In this document: piece after piece, positions 1-12,270 of the stretch | How the letters are laid out: each line of letters starts with the position of its first letter | Numbering within the stretch: position 1 is the stretch's first letter | From: Sinonovacula constricta | Lineage: Eukaryota > Mollusca > Bivalvia > Cardiida > Solecurtidae | Direction of reading: 5' to 3' | Assembly (NCBI GenBank): GCA_007844125.1 | Contig: CM017561.1 | Location: forward strand, 62,725,256 to 62,789,255 | Length of the DNA: 64,000 bases | Notes under the pieces: generated by a model | Told to the model about the DNA's origin: nothing | Databases searched by the model: none | The model's input: only the letters and a program-made list of their open reading frames with translations | Made by a program: the position numbers and the translations under genes

Positions 1-182
1 CTCACGCCATTTCGCATAGGTCATTCAACTTGCAGAACTTTTAATTGGAGGAGGGTTTGGGGTAGGAGGGAATGCGAAGACAAACATTGACAAACGTTCT
101 TGGTGTTTCGGGGATATAACAATCAATGACATTATTCTGCCACAGTATTGGTTTTTAAAACGAAATTAATAATCATATTAAG

Positions 183-350
183 TCAACGGAAGCTGGAACA
201 CGTGGGAGGACTGGACACCGTGCTCTTTTACGTGTAGCAGTGGAACAAGGCAGAGAATCCGACTGTGTGACAATCCACCGCCATCAAATGGAGGATCGTA
301 CTGCAACGGGTCCTTCAGCGAAACGGGAGACTGTTTCCGACCTTGTCCGC
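183..350 (+). CDS. TSP1 exon 1 (visible) of left-hand TSP1/ShKT/LU gene
   Basis: Encodes one complete thrombospondin type 1 repeat, an extracellular disulfide module. It begins VNGSWNTWEDW, carries CSFTC and then RIRLCDNPPPSNGG, and ends RPCP; six cysteines are present. The W-x-x-W run fits C-mannosylation and C-S-x-T-C fits O-fucosylation (family knowledge). The exon is phase 1-1, 168 bp: codon one is completed from the previous exon and the final c precedes a consensus GTAAGT donor. The acceptor (attaag) lacks a clear pyrimidine tract. Its nearest relative in the window is the minus-strand exon 53830-53997 of the same length, so the two are probably duplicates. The gene's start lies to the left of the window. 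Confidence 0.9.
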
Positions 351-440
351 GTAAGTTGTCTTGTAATTGCTTTGCTTGTTGTTACATCACACCGACACAA
401 ATATTGTTAAATTGGCGATGTTGAGCTTTTTCTTGGTGGA

Positions 441-605
441 GAAAACCCCCAGACATATGTCTGGTATGAGCCATCGGCGTAGTGCAGGTTAGCTGGAATC
501 CCCCACCCTCTCCACACACACATGAGAGTGTTCGTCCCGGCCAGGAGTCGAACCCACACGTTGAGGGTCTAAGTAGTCGGCGAGCCTAACCGCTCCTCCG
601 CGTAA
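441..605 (-). repeat. tRNA-derived SINE fragment
   Basis: Read on the minus strand, the right end contains a B-box-like gtgggttcgactcctgg preceded by gcggttaggctcgccgac, resembling a tRNA-derived SINE head, followed by a non-tRNA body. The head resembles the element at 61690-61790 (shared cttagnctctcan-cgtgggttcga block). The acceptor stem does not pair, so it is not a functional tRNA gene. Confidence 0.6.
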
Positions 606-1997
606 GTATCTCAAGTGTTTGTATGTGTTTTGTTTATATGTTAACATGTATGAACTTGTCGAAGTTTTTTTACGGCCATTATAACATTTTTAACGGCGTT
701 TAGTTATAATATATATTAACATTTATAATATATATAAGTTTCAATTAAGCCTAGGGGATTTGGTCTGACAAAACGCGTACAGGTTTTAATATATTGGCGT
801 ATTTAGAAAATAGCAACGTCTTTGGCGGTCATGTATTTGACAGAAAAGAATCTGAACACTCTAGCGACATATCATAATGCTGTAAAATCTGCATGAGGGC
901 AATGATATTTTACTGCCAATATATCAATTGTTACTGCAAATAAAAAGGAGTAAATCCCACTGTGCGTGCATCACGCCATGTATAATACTAATACTAGATG
1001 GTCAATTTTGTTTTATTTAATTGTCTCTTACAAGAGCAAACCTTCATTGAACCACAAAATAAAATTTAAAAGAAATCATCTCAGATCACCGAATAAGATG
1101 TATATATGTTGACCTTCAAAAGATTGAATTGCCTTTATATTTGGATACTCAATAGCGTTGCGACGCCTTTCAACTAGTGTCTATCTGCTTACATTATAGC
1201 AACCTAATATATCACCGACCTAATATGTTAGTCATAAACAGTAATATGCAAATTGTCTTATACAATGCGGATCGCGTGGTTCTATATGTCTTGTACATAC
1301 GCAAAGCTTTGTCCCCGTCCCTATGAATTTAATTTATGTCAAAATGCTCACAAAATTTTCTGAAACTTTTTATCGTGCCGGTTAATTTGAGCGTTTATTG
1401 TTCTATGTATTACCAATCTAACATTGAAACCTAAATTATACATATAGTGTGTTATACATTTATATATTGTGATAGATTTACAGTACAAATGTATTTATTC
1501 TCCTTGTTAATTTGTCAAAACTGCAGCAATATGTAGGGTCGCTGTTTATATTTCGTAAAAGGCCGACTGTGCCGAACAGTCAATGAAGTGGTTAAAAAAA
1601 GTCGTGATATGATGAAATAAATGACAACTAAGATTACATTTAATGGAGTTTTAAGCAATAAGCTTAAGTGATGAGCGCAAAATATTCGGAAATATTAAGT
1701 AAGACTGCTATACTTTAGCGGGGGCTAATATATAAGAATATATGCACGTATACTTTCTAGTTTAGCATATACTGATTGCGCCTCGATCAGAGTCGTAAAA
1801 CGGTCAGGAACTAGCGTTAACAGCACTTTTGCGGGCCATCGATTGTAGTATGCGTTTGTTAATTGAAGTAGGCGTTATTATGTTTTTACGTTAAGAAGAT
1901 ATGACAAAGAATATATTTAATATCCTACTTAATTTGCTTAACTATTTTTTTTAAAGCGTTGTTTGTCTGATGGATTGTAAAGAAACCATGTATATTT

Positions 1998-3320
1998 ATT
2001 TTCAGTTTAGTGAAATTATCCATACCTTGATGTTGATGTTCACCTCGTGCTACCTCCTATGGTATTTACATTTCACAACTGACATGGTTTGCACGAGTTT
2101 GCACTAAAGTAGGAGATTTCAATGCTAGAAACCGGTTTATTTCTTCTAAACTGTTACAGCAAGGCTTTCGTTTTCATAAATTAAGAAAGGCGTTTTAAAA
2201 ATTCTTTCACCGCAATGGTATCATTGCTTCTAAGAATAATAGCAGTATGAAAACACTTATGCAGAAAGGCATAAGCAATCCTGCATTTTATGGAAATGTT
2301 TTATACAAGAAAATCAAAGGGTCTGAATAGCTTTTCTGACCACTTAACAAAACTTACCAGAAAATGTATTGCAGACGGTTACAACTCGGGAATTCTGCGT
2401 TGTACTACATTGCTTGCAATTGACCCTTTTACAGTTAAGAACTTGCATTGCCTTTAAATTACACGATGGCCGGACAGGTCGTTGAGACTATATGAAAACA
2501 GTGACTTAAAGCCATAATTGGACAATCACAGTTGGATTTCTTGTCTAATCATCTCTCCAGTCGTGCCCCATATAGGTGGGACAACTTAAGAAGTCTTCGT
2601 ACCTTTTACGTGAGAATGCCCAGTAGGTATAACATCGGGATTTTTGGAACCTTTATTATATGTAGTATGCCAATTGCGGATAAATCCTTGGCTTTTATGA
2701 TGTTTCTTTTTAATACGTATTAACTCTTTAACATAACTGCATTTTATTTTGTTGATTTGGGTTATTTTCTAAAATTCGATAATTTCTTTCGTATTGTTTT
2801 ATATTTCACTGTTGCCACTGTTGGCATATGACGTCATTATAATGTTCTTATTATATATCAGCGCTTGTACTGTTTTATTTTATTTGAAACTACCCTCTCA
2901 TTTGGAATTTTTAGGTTGCCGAGGCTTTTATCTACCGTACATAACAGTACATATGTTGATAGTTTATAATATAACCAGTTACTATGTATGTACCTAAGTT
3001 CATAGTATCTGTTTTATCTCCCGATGCAGGTGCTTACTGTTAGTTGCTTCACTTTGACGGGATATTTTTATTTACACTGTTTGTTTGATAGAAAAACCTT
3101 CAGAAAGTGCAAGGTTGGAGCGCTCCACAAACCAGGTTTAAGCACCCCAGTCGGGCCATTTGCCGACTGACCGTTCCAAGGCGGTAACTGATGGTTTTTC
3201 TTTTTGTGTTTTATGTTTCGTCTCTGTGATTTTGTCACATTTACATTAACCTTCTTTGCCTTTGTCTACAGGTAGATGAAATTTAAATATATGTGGAAAT
3301 TTTAATAGGACCTTTTCTAA
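1998..3320 (+). mobile_element. 5'-truncated Penelope-like element, 3' part
   Basis: Matches the reverse complement of about 26530-27970, the 3' part of the larger PLE in this window. The remains of the RT C-terminus lie at about 2000-2700 (segments such as KTLMQKGIS and FYGNVLYK with frameshifts), followed by the 3' untranslated region ending near taggacctttt. Only the 3' end is present, as expected from target-primed insertion. It is dead. Confidence 0.8.
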
Positions 3321-4039
3321 ATGATCTATTCCTAAATTAAATAAATAAATAAAACAATGCATATAGTTGTTTCAAAATATAAAACTGTCGTCAATACGAG
3401 CTGATATGGCTATGTATACGCTGGTCAAATTTCCAATCAAGTTGATTGTGCCGATTAACGATAATTGGCAAAGTAAACGAAAGCGCGCGACTTCGAAGGC
3501 TTAATATGACGTCACCAATCAACACAATCATTGACAGCCAATGATGAAAAAAGCCTCCTTGCTTTTCAAGTTAACATTTCGAGTCAACTCGATAAAATAA
3601 GGACGCGCTTATAATTAATAGTGTTGCAAAGGTTACGACCAATATTAACAAAATGGATTATAATCCATTTTATTAAGAAGCATTTGGCCGAAGGCCGATA
3701 ACCGTTTCATGTGCCATAATAATGGCCACCATGATTAAAACCCAATTTATAACCAGTTTGTTCCCAAGTGGAGAAGAACTTTTAATGTAATGATTTGAAA
3801 CACTGAGATTCGCAGTAAGTGCTTCGGTCTTCCTACATCGTAAAGCAGCCCCTGCACATTTAATTAAAGTTAGGTGACCTCTTAGACGAAAATGCAATCA
3901 AATAATCAAAATGGCTTATTATTGAATAATACTTAGAATAACTTATCAGACTTTACACCTAAACGCATGTTTAAGCTCAAATAATGGCTAACACACGTAT
4001 TGTAAGGTTCGCCGATTTTTTTAAAAATTGATTTGACTT

Positions 4040-4105
4040 ATTTGTATCCAATAGGTAAATAAGAAAAGTCCTATCAAAATTTTCACATATATTTATTCCA
4101 AGACC
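4040..4105 (-). mobile_element. PLE 3'-end scrap
   Basis: The stretch taggtaaataagaaaagtcc and the following tatcaaaattttcaca are nearly the same as 26513-26553, the 3' terminus of the minus-strand PLE. Only about 60 bp is left. Confidence 0.6.
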
Positions 4106-4761
4106 TTTGAGCGCGTGTACTGTCATAGTTCGAATCTCTCTCTTTCCCTCATCGTCTCAGATGAAAGAAAGTGTCACCTGATTTATATGACATTACCGTT
4201 CCACAAAATGACCGACAAAAATGACGTTAAAGTCTTCATTAAAGAATTCTATGACAATCGGTTAACTTAGGAACAGCTCGCATAATAAAGGTTTCTCTGA
4301 CAGCAACGGTTACTTCTTTTTATCACAGTATGTATTATGCAGAGGGAAAGCTAGGCCGAGTGCTAGTAAATGATCCTAGCCCACCCCTCATCCCCTTCAA
4401 AAACGGTCTAAATGCCCTCACGGCTATTTTGTCTGCATGCAAACCATTAATCGGCACTTGAATATATATTATGGTGGTCTTTTTTGAATACTTGATTACG
4501 TCATAAACCTAAATTAACCAAAGTACGTTTTTTGTGGCCTCATCATCCTATGTATATGAATATAGTTTTGTTTACTGTGCATGTTAAAACAAGGTTCTGA
4601 TGGTTTGTTTGTTAGTTAAAGTCTTTCCGACACTCTTTCAACTGTGTCTAATCGGTTGACATGTTTACATAACAATCTTACTTGTTTAAAGTAGAATCAT
4701 ATCATCTTATGGCTCGGAAAAGTCAGTTGTTTTTATTATGTACAACGACTTCTTTTTCTAG

Positions 4762-4932
4762 AGGATGGAGCCTGGGCATCGTGGTTACCTTGGAATTATT
4801 GTTCGGTAACCTGTGGTAATGGGACGTGGTTCAGAACCCGGACATGCAGTAACCCACTACCTTTATACGGCGGCAAAAGCTGTACAGGCTCGAATAGAGA
4901 TAATGGGAGTTGCTTTTTTACGGAATGCCCTG
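4762..4932 (+). CDS. TSP1 exon 2 of left-hand gene
   Basis: One TSP1 repeat: DGAWASWLPWNYCSVTCGNG, then a TRTCSNPLPLYGG segment and a final ECP. All six cysteines are present, with both the W-x-x-W and C-S-x-T-C motifs. It is phase 1-1, 171 bp. The acceptor ttctttttctag has a good pyrimidine tract and the donor is GTTAGT. The join to the previous exon gives a Gln codon (C|AG) and the join to the next gives Val (G|TT), so the frame stays open across both splices. Confidence 0.92.
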
Positions 4933-6369
4933 GTTAGTTTTAGTTTCCATTGGTCGGTTATATACCAAAGCGCTTCTAGTGACTGGAATACTTAGTATAA
5001 AATATTATCATATTTAAAGAGGATTTAATGTACTGGGTTGTGATAGCTCTTAGATTCCTTTATCAGAATGAAATATGCAACATGTTTCTGCAAGAAATAT
5101 ATGATGATTTGTCAGGTAGGCATGAAATATTTTTGATGTTACCGCGTTCTCTGTTCTTGTTGTCTTTGTAGTTGTTTTGTGCTGTTTTGTATGCGTAGTT
5201 GTAATTTTGACATTATTTTTGTTTTGCAATTTTTTGTGTGAAAAAGTTGTTAAGAAAGATATATTATTAAATTCAAGTAGCCATTTTAACTGCATGTCTA
5301 TTTTATTGCTCGCCGAATCAGAAAGTGTCGTTCAATTTCAAATGCTTGAAGTCATAGTTCTTTTGGTTTATAATTAATTCATTCCTATACCATATTTGTC
5401 ACCTAAGATTATTTCTAGTTGAACGAAAGTAATTGGTATGCTTAAAACAATACCGGCTTGTTTAGTAACACTATATGGATCCATATGCAGGCTTTTGGCT
5501 ATATGTAACTAGTCCTAGATAAGTCTTATTTTACGATACCGCTTCTTTCTTAGTAAAACATAATGGATTTATAACTATGTTTATGTCGATATGTAACAAG
5601 TAATAGAAGAGTCTTATGGATGATTTTATATTTTAAGACATCTTATTACACTTTAATATACTGTTCGTTCTTGTTTGCTCTCCTTTTTTTAATTCTTATT
5701 AAACTATTTTTCGCATGAAGAATGTTAGAAATGTCTCTGTACCAACCTTATTCCCGTACATGTCGCATTGTTTTCTCATATTCTATCACAAACCATGCAT
5801 AATAATTGGAGTGTGATTTAATTACTTCACGATGCATTTGGTTTCGTTAAAATCTATTTCCCTTAGTTTGGATTTACGTCATGTGTCGTTTTCCGATAGA
5901 AGCGGTGTATAAGATTTAAAAAGCAAAGTCCGCTGAGGGACTAATTAAATTGAATTAAATCTAATGGAAAATACTTTTTTCAATATTTAATGATACAGGT
6001 GTTGATGCATTAATGAAAAGGACTATAGCGATCACGTGATAGTAGTGTAATAGAATTAAAAGAAGGTTCATGGCGGACAAAAGTTTCCGTCCCACTGTGT
6101 TTCCCGTACAAATTGGACCTCACGAAAATATAAATAGTTAGCTTTGCTGTAGTTTTTGCGGTTTGTTTGTAGAAATTTAGGTAAGGTAGCACTGAATAAA
6201 TTTGTTCGACGGCGAATTTAAATGCTTACTATTTGTGGTCATAAATTTGTAAGATAAACATACTAATTTATAAAAGGGACATAATGGATCGTTTTATTAT
6301 CTCTAATTAAATGCATATCCTTTTATGGAATACAGTCATCTTAAACTCTTTTGTGTAATATATTTTAAG
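4933..6369. other. Intron, no recognised content
   Basis: AT-rich phase-1 intron of 1.4 kb. Short ORFs on both strands (for instance around 5050-5377) have low-complexity composition and no family signature. I see no recognisable repeat. Confidence 0.7.
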
Positions 6370-6534
6370 TTGATGGCGTTTGGGCCGAATGGTCCCATTG
6401 GGGTTCATGTTCGGTAACTTGCACGAGTGGTACGGAATACAGAACTAGGAACTGTACCGGACCATTTTATGGTGGCCAAGACTGTCCTGGGAACGATACC
6501 GAGCCTCAGCCATGTGTCAACGGGCCTTGTCCAA
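6370..6534 (+). CDS. TSP1 exon 3 of left-hand gene
   Basis: One TSP1 repeat starting VDGVWAEWSHWGSCSVTC, then YRTRNCTGPFYGG and a closing VNGPCP. Six cysteines are present; the loop between cysteines 3 and 4 is one of the shorter ones, giving a 165-bp exon. It is phase 1-1. The acceptor tattttaag is weak in pyrimidines and the donor is GTAGGT. It is joined to exon 4 by A|TT (Ile). Confidence 0.9.
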
Positions 6535-7855
6535 GTAGGTCATCTAGTAAATAGTGTATCATTAACACAATCCATCAAGTTAGTGATGGTATTAATCTGA
6601 GTTATTATCATTCTTATGATACGTTGCAACAAAACAAAAACCCACAGCCAATGGCTTCCACGTAACATTAATATTGATACAGCGGTGATGTTAAGCCACT
6701 TTTTAATTCCATCTTTTTGAGCTTCACATAATCCGGTTTTCATGTATTATTTGAATATCTTTGCTGAATTAAACCACTCCGTAAGTAATTGGGTAGGGTA
6801 AAAGTTCTTTTTTTGCTTTTAACAATCCTGCAAAAATGTTGTTCGTCCAGGATTAAATTCCCATATTGACAGAGGTTGTTAGTTTGCATACATACTTTCA
6901 GCTAAAAATTTCAACGCAATAAATTGGAACTCGCTTTCACGAAGACATTTTAATTCATTTCAACAGATATTTTATATTTATACGCCTCCTTGCTTATTTC
7001 AGTGGTAGGAGAGCTTAAATAGATTGCTAAGAACACTTTTTCAATTCAAACTGTTAACCATAAAGTTAAGAAAATTAAAGGAACAAGAGAACGAAGGCAG
7101 ATAAAACTTAAAATGCATACATGCATGCTTCGTTGCAATATCATTTTTTACCTCAACATTAGCCTTGAGTGTAAAGCCGCGCCAAAGGTAATTCATTCAC
7201 ATGCCTGACGTCTTAAAAATGACACATCGGGTAGTTTGCTTTAAAAAGACTATAAACGTCATTTTAAGGCATTATAGGTAATTCAAACATTTACATATTG
7301 TCTTTTAACTTTTCAAAAACAAAAATGTAATTCTTTATGACATGCACAATTTATTTGCACGCTGGCAGCATTGCAAGTAAACGTACATGTTACTGGACCA
7401 TTATCTGCTGTTGATGTGTTAATGTTTCTTTTATATTTATCAATGCAATAATATTTGTCGTGTGATTGATAGACTTTAAGGTAAACAAAACCAGTGAATG
7501 GAAACTGCCCGCTTTACTGCGTTTCCATTCCGCACTCGGTGTATTATGTACGTAAGATTGTCAAAATAGAGCAAAGAGCACTTGATCGAACACATCCATT
7601 TCCTTAAAATAGTTAAGAACATTTACGATTCCTGCATTTAACAATAAGCTAAATTGTTATCTAAACGATTATATTCATGAACAAAATATTTTATGACGCC
7701 TGTGCGTTATAAATGTAGGGCCTCGGAAAATAATAATGATCATGAAGCATAAAAACCCTATATGGAACTGCACACAAGGTATACGCTGAAGTCTTGTGAA
7801 TGTATATAAACCCTGTTGTGATGTAAACACCATCGGATCTACGTGTGCCTAACAG
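6535..7855. other. Intron, no recognised content
   Basis: AT-rich phase-1 intron of 1.3 kb. I see neither a transposon match nor a coding signal. Confidence 0.7.
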
Positions 7856-8020
7856 TTGACGGTGTGTGGCAGAATTGGGGAGGGTGGTCACAGTGCTCTG
7901 TAACCTGCGATAAGGGAAATAGCACCCGATTTCGAAACTGCACGGTTCCAAAATTTGGAGGAAGTAACTGCACAGGGAATGGCATCGAACGCAAAGATTG
8001 TTTTCCTGTTGATTGTCCAA
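7856..8020 (+). CDS. TSP1 exon 4 of left-hand gene
   Basis: One TSP1 repeat: VDGVWQNWGGWSQCSVTC, then FRNCTVPKFGGSNCTGNG and a terminal PVDCP. Six cysteines, 165 bp, phase 1-1, acceptor gcctaacag and strong donor GTAAGT. The open frame runs past the donor for about 110 bp, but the module ends at the donor, so the extension is intron. It is closest in length and N-terminal wording to exon 3 (both VDGVW), which suggests a local tandem exon duplication. Confidence 0.92.
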
Positions 8021-9543
8021 GTAAGTTTCGTTACAATGTATATATTGTTCACTTAAGTACAAAAAAGTATCCTATTGGTAATATTTCCATCGTTTTGATG
8101 TTTTCCTTAACACATATCTGTAGCCTAAAATAAGCAGTCTACATTTATATTATTCAGAAAATAATAAATGTTGTCAAATGATTGCCATGGTTTACACAAT
8201 AATCATTATTTTGTCCGACACATATGTAGTGCATACAATACATTTATTCCATAAAATGTTCGCGGTTAATGTTTGGCATAAGAGTTCTAGACTTACAATT
8301 ACATGACCTTGATCTTTAATACTTTTAAAACTTTATTTGATTTATTTTCATTCTTCTATATATGTTTTTGGTCGTTCAAAACACTTAAAAAGAATTACGA
8401 TGTGTCAAAGTAGCGACGCCTAAACAAAGTGGGTACTAGAAGGCCACATGCAAATGTCTACGTACAAAAAACGGATTTCTGCAAGTCGGATAAAGGACCT
8501 AACTATATTATGTTTCCTTATTCTTCTCCGGAACTATGTCACTATGTAAGTGTTGAGGCGCTGTGTTGTTATAAACTATAAATGTCCTACAACAGGAATT
8601 GTTAATACGGTAGGCAAAGTTGTCATTAAAAAAGATATGTGTCGTTTTTTATCATAAAAATGTTGCTTGTGCAGTGTCGTAGTCATAGAAAATACGTTTT
8701 CTAATTTAAATACACTGCTGCTTGTCTGCAAGCAATGACCCTTACTCGGTGAGAGGTTAGAGTTTTGTGACGGATTTAAGCTCCACAGCCTGTCCTTTGA
8801 CGACAGACTGTTCCAAGGCAGCAGCTGCTGGGTTTTAATTTTTATTTGGTTTGATTTCGTATTCATGTTCTGTCCATTTTACATTTAACTTTGATATACA
8901 CATATTTGTGTAGTATTATTCTGTTATAAATCCTATAAGTGTTTACGCCACTTAGGAGTGTAAATCATTCATGCGCTGTACATATGTTAATGTTTCTTTA
9001 TAATTGGAGTTGCTTTTATATTATAGCATTTACCAGTTTTAACTCCAGATGTAGGTGCTTTATGTTAGCTTCTCACTTTGATGGTATGTTATTTTACATT
9101 GTTTGTGAGAAAAACCTTTATAAAGTGACGATTGCAGAGCTCCACAAACCAGGTTTAATCTTACTAGATCAAGGCGGTAACTGTTTAATGTCTCGTTTCT
9201 GTGTTTCTGTCACGCTTACATTTAGTTTGTATGCGTTTGACTAGGGGCAGTTCAAATTTTAATATCAGTGGTAATTCTCATAGGACCTTTATCTTTTTTC
9301 CAATTGATACAAAACTTGAATTGAACAGATTTATTTTTGATACCTCGTCAAGAATTTAAAACTAGTTCCCTCCACCTACCCAATTACGTTATTCTATGCG
9401 TTTTGGAAAAATGATAAAATTATACAACTTTTCATGATAACTTTCCTATGCAATAAAACGTTCATTTAATGAAGTAAGAAAAATATGAAGCTATATATAT
9501 ATATATATGTTTTACAGCAACTGAAGGGACCTGTTTATTTCAG
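8021..9543. other. Intron with PLE-tail fragment
   Basis: Phase-1 intron. It contains a Penelope-like 3' tail at about 8940-9300, a weaker look-alike around 8740-8860 (gactgttccaaggcagcagctg) and a short (AT)n run at 9492-9508 just upstream of the next exon. The ORFs here belong to these repeats. Confidence 0.7.
8940..9300 (+). mobile_element. PLE 3'-tail fragment
   Basis: It follows the PLE 3' UTR seen at 2950-3320 in the same order: tgtacatatgttaatg, aggtgctttatgttagcttc, agctccacaaaccaggttta, caaggcggtaactg, then ttctcataggaccttt. It has no coding remains. Confidence 0.7.
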
Positions 9544-9708
9544 TTGATGGCAATTGGGGTACTTGGTATCCATGGAGCCATTGCACCGTAACGTGCGAAA
9601 CTGGAACTCAATCTCGCGCGAGAGTGTGTATGAACCCACCACCTCAGTTTGGTGGAGCGTATTGTCAGGGAACTGGTAGAGAAAACGTTATTTGCGACAT
9701 GGGATCAT
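9544..9708 (+). CDS. TSP1 exon 5 of left-hand gene
   Basis: One TSP1 repeat beginning VDGNWGTWYPWSHCTVTC, then RARVCMNPPPQFGG and IC. The last conserved cysteine is split: the exon ends with a lone t before donor GTATGT, and the next candidate exon starts with gt, rebuilding TGT. That match supports both the donor and the choice of exon 10583-10630 as its partner. 165 bp, phase 1-1, with a good acceptor (tttatttcag). It is the last of the first TSP1 run. Confidence 0.9.
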
Positions 9709-10582
9709 GTATGTCGAAAATTGCTGAAAAAAATTCATGAGTTGTTAATAATGTAAGACTATCCTTTGCATGTACATATGCGTACAGGTTAGACTTAAAA
9801 TCGGTTGATTTTAACAGATGGTTTTAAAACGACTTCGAACGTGACAAAATCTATCAATAGTGAAGAGATTTTTAAATAAACTTTCTAATGAATATTACTC
9901 GTAAAATAGCCAATAATGCAAATACAATTTCATAGTTATCTGTTTGCAATCGCAATACAAACATGGGTCATTAAAAGAATGGACTACGTCAGTAAAAATG
10001 ACATTAGTATTTTGATTGCATCGATACACACATCAACAAAAGACAATAGACTACCATGGAATATTATTTGCTCTAATGTTCTTGTTGGTGTATCCCTATG
10101 CATTAGTAGATTAATCACTGATAACATCAAACTCCATGTTAGCTAGATTCTACATACTGACAATATTAAATCTTTGAATATAAAGGTTTACACTTAATAC
10201 ATAACGGTAATACAAATGAGAAAGTAACGCAAATAAGAAAACTTAAGACATCATGCAGAATAGTCATAATTTTGTTTCACAACATACATGGGATACAATG
10301 TTAAATGATGGCTGTGATGTAATAAAAGCTGGAATAAATAATCTCGTTGAACGTGGATCAACGAACATTCAAAAGCATTGAGGATGCCGTTTTGGCCCCG
10401 TTTGTTTTCCAGAAAATGTGATGCATAATCTTTTTTGTTAAAGTTTCATATTTTTGGAATACTTACACAGGAATGTCTTGAAAAAAATGTGCATTACTTT
10501 GAATTGCTAATTATGGTAGGACTTAATGTGAAGCATGAATTATGCAGAAATGAAAGAATGCATATATGCTTTTATATTGTAG
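9709..10582. other. Intron, no recognised content
   Basis: AT-rich phase-1 intron. An open frame at 9916-10146 has no recognisable domain and does not begin at a splice acceptor. Confidence 0.6.
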
Positions 10583-10630
10583 GTGACGCTATATTAACAA
10601 CAACCGATGCCTCTCCAACACCAAATACAG
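10583..10630 (+). CDS. Thr/Pro linker mini-exon
   Basis: A 48-bp phase 1-1 exon between tatattgtag and donor GTATGA. It encodes DAILTTTDASPTPNT, a short Thr/Ser/Pro stretch suited to O-glycosylated linker. Its first two bases complete the final TSP1 cysteine of the preceding exon. Its last codons (aat aca g|gtatg) match the end of the next linker exon at 15861-15914. I infer a spacer between the TSP1 run and the ShKT region. It is short, so it needs transcript support. Confidence 0.65.
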
Positions 10631-11664
10631 GTATGATTACGATAAAAACATGTTTTTAAAGAGAGTCTCTGTTACTATACTTACCTTGTCTATAACAATG
10701 ATAACCATACTAATGACCTGTCATAAAATAAATAGATGATAATAATAAAGAATACTCAACCATTTACACATGTTTTATACTTAACATCTAACTGATACCA
10801 ACATTGTATAATGATGGATATGTAAATGGATTGTTAAACAGCTTGGCTTAAAGGTTAAAATATATGTATTATTTTTTATTCACAAATATATATATTGATT
10901 TATATGATACAAATATAGATTCAATATATTGATGGTTGCGTGAACGGTTGAAATTAAGGGTTTTGAGCGTTTAAATTCTTTTAAGCTAGCAACATTTAGA
11001 CAATTTTAACGTTTATATTATTCTGAAAATTAACAGTTGCTGACCAATACAGAGGGAAAAACAAAGTACATATGAAAGTCTGCAAATGTAACAGAACAAT
11101 TCGTATCAATAAATGCCATACCTTCATCACTTAAAGAATATGTATAGCTGTTTGTATTGTTTGCTTGTTATCCAAAACATAAAATAAAAACAAACTATAG
11201 TTTCTGGAAAATCTTTTCCATAGACGGTCAAAAGAGAATATCATCGCTTATCAAATCTTGCAGCCATTTAGAGTTCAGAATGGTAAATCTAACACAGATT
11301 CTAAGTTGGCTATAATCACTTCAGTGAAGAAATTCCTTGAAAGCACTGTCTGCTACCACTGTCTAAGACCACGCTCATTGCTTGCCCTGTCTCAGGCTAA
11401 TGTGAAGCGAACTTGTGGTGTGATTTGCCCTAGATTGTCCAACTCTAGAAAGTTGTTGTGGTGTCGTACAGTTACATGTAATACAATTATTTTATGTAAC
11501 GCACAGTACACATCAAACTTAATCCACGGTACTACAATGGTTAAACTAAAGTCTCTAATGTCGCAAGAAAGTCCCAGTTTTATTAACCGGGAAGAAAGGT
11601 GTCAAACCAGGTTGAATCTATTTGATCTGGCACCTACCGACAAACAGCCCCGGTTAAAATGTTA

Positions 11665-12270
11665 AGTAACTGTGTCACTGAGAGCTTGTAAGTCTCGGTT
11701 ATTGAACCAGTTGTAACCGTGCCCACGGAAGTACAAGTGTGGCGGCACTACGAGCGTCCGGAAGAATCAGGTGTGAAGAGTGAAGGACCGCTTTAATCCG
11801 CCATAAACCGGCAATCTGAGGGACACTGGAACATACCATTCCAATATCGATAACCAGATTAATTCGGGCTGTTCAGGAAAATATTGATACTTTCCGGGCA
11901 GGAATGGGGCTCAGCATTGTGTCTACCGTTTTTAAGTGTAGAGATCCGGTGTGTTACAGGCATGTAACGGGCCCGTCAAGCTAGGGTTCTGAAGGTATGG
12001 CTCCATTTTGTGCCGGTAGAAATAGTGACAGTCACCGTTCGAACTTATTTGTTAGCCGGTAAATGCTGGTTTACTACCCTGTAAGACCGAAATCCAATTC
12101 GGTTTATAACGGATTGATGCGATTTAACAAGGCAGCTGTAAAGGCCGACTACGGTAAAGTTACAGTAATACATGGTTTATGCTCTGATATATTGTAAACT
12201 TGCACATCTTTGCTTGAATAAGTGTTTATCAGCTTTTATGAATGGATATTATAAAACGTTTTCAAGAACA
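11665..12270 (+). repeat. Dispersed GC-richer repeat, copy A
   Basis: A block of locally higher GC that shares ordered landmarks with 24540-25165: tcactgagagc, aaccagttgtaaccgtg/aaccaatggttacagtg, ttttgtgcc, ggtaaatgc, ataacggattgat, tacggtgaag/tacggtaaag, tggtttat and gcttgaat. It has no ORF of a known family. Probably a non-autonomous element of undetermined class. Confidence 0.6.

Larger units (their letters stand above)
351..4761. other. Intron with PLE and SINE debris
   Basis: Phase-1 intron of 4.4 kb between two TSP1 exons. It holds a tRNA-like SINE piece (about 441-605), a 5'-truncated Penelope-like copy (about 1998-3320) and a short inverted PLE end (about 4040-4105). The remaining AT-rich sequence shows no coding signal; small ORFs near 2.5-3.0 kb lie inside the retroelement. 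Confidence 0.8.

Noticed and set aside
7691..8062. 123-codon minus-strand frame.
   Set aside because: It is the antisense shadow of TSP1 exon 7856-8020.
11258..11665. 135-codon open frame.
   Set aside because: No domain, no splice context, and it runs into a dispersed repeat.
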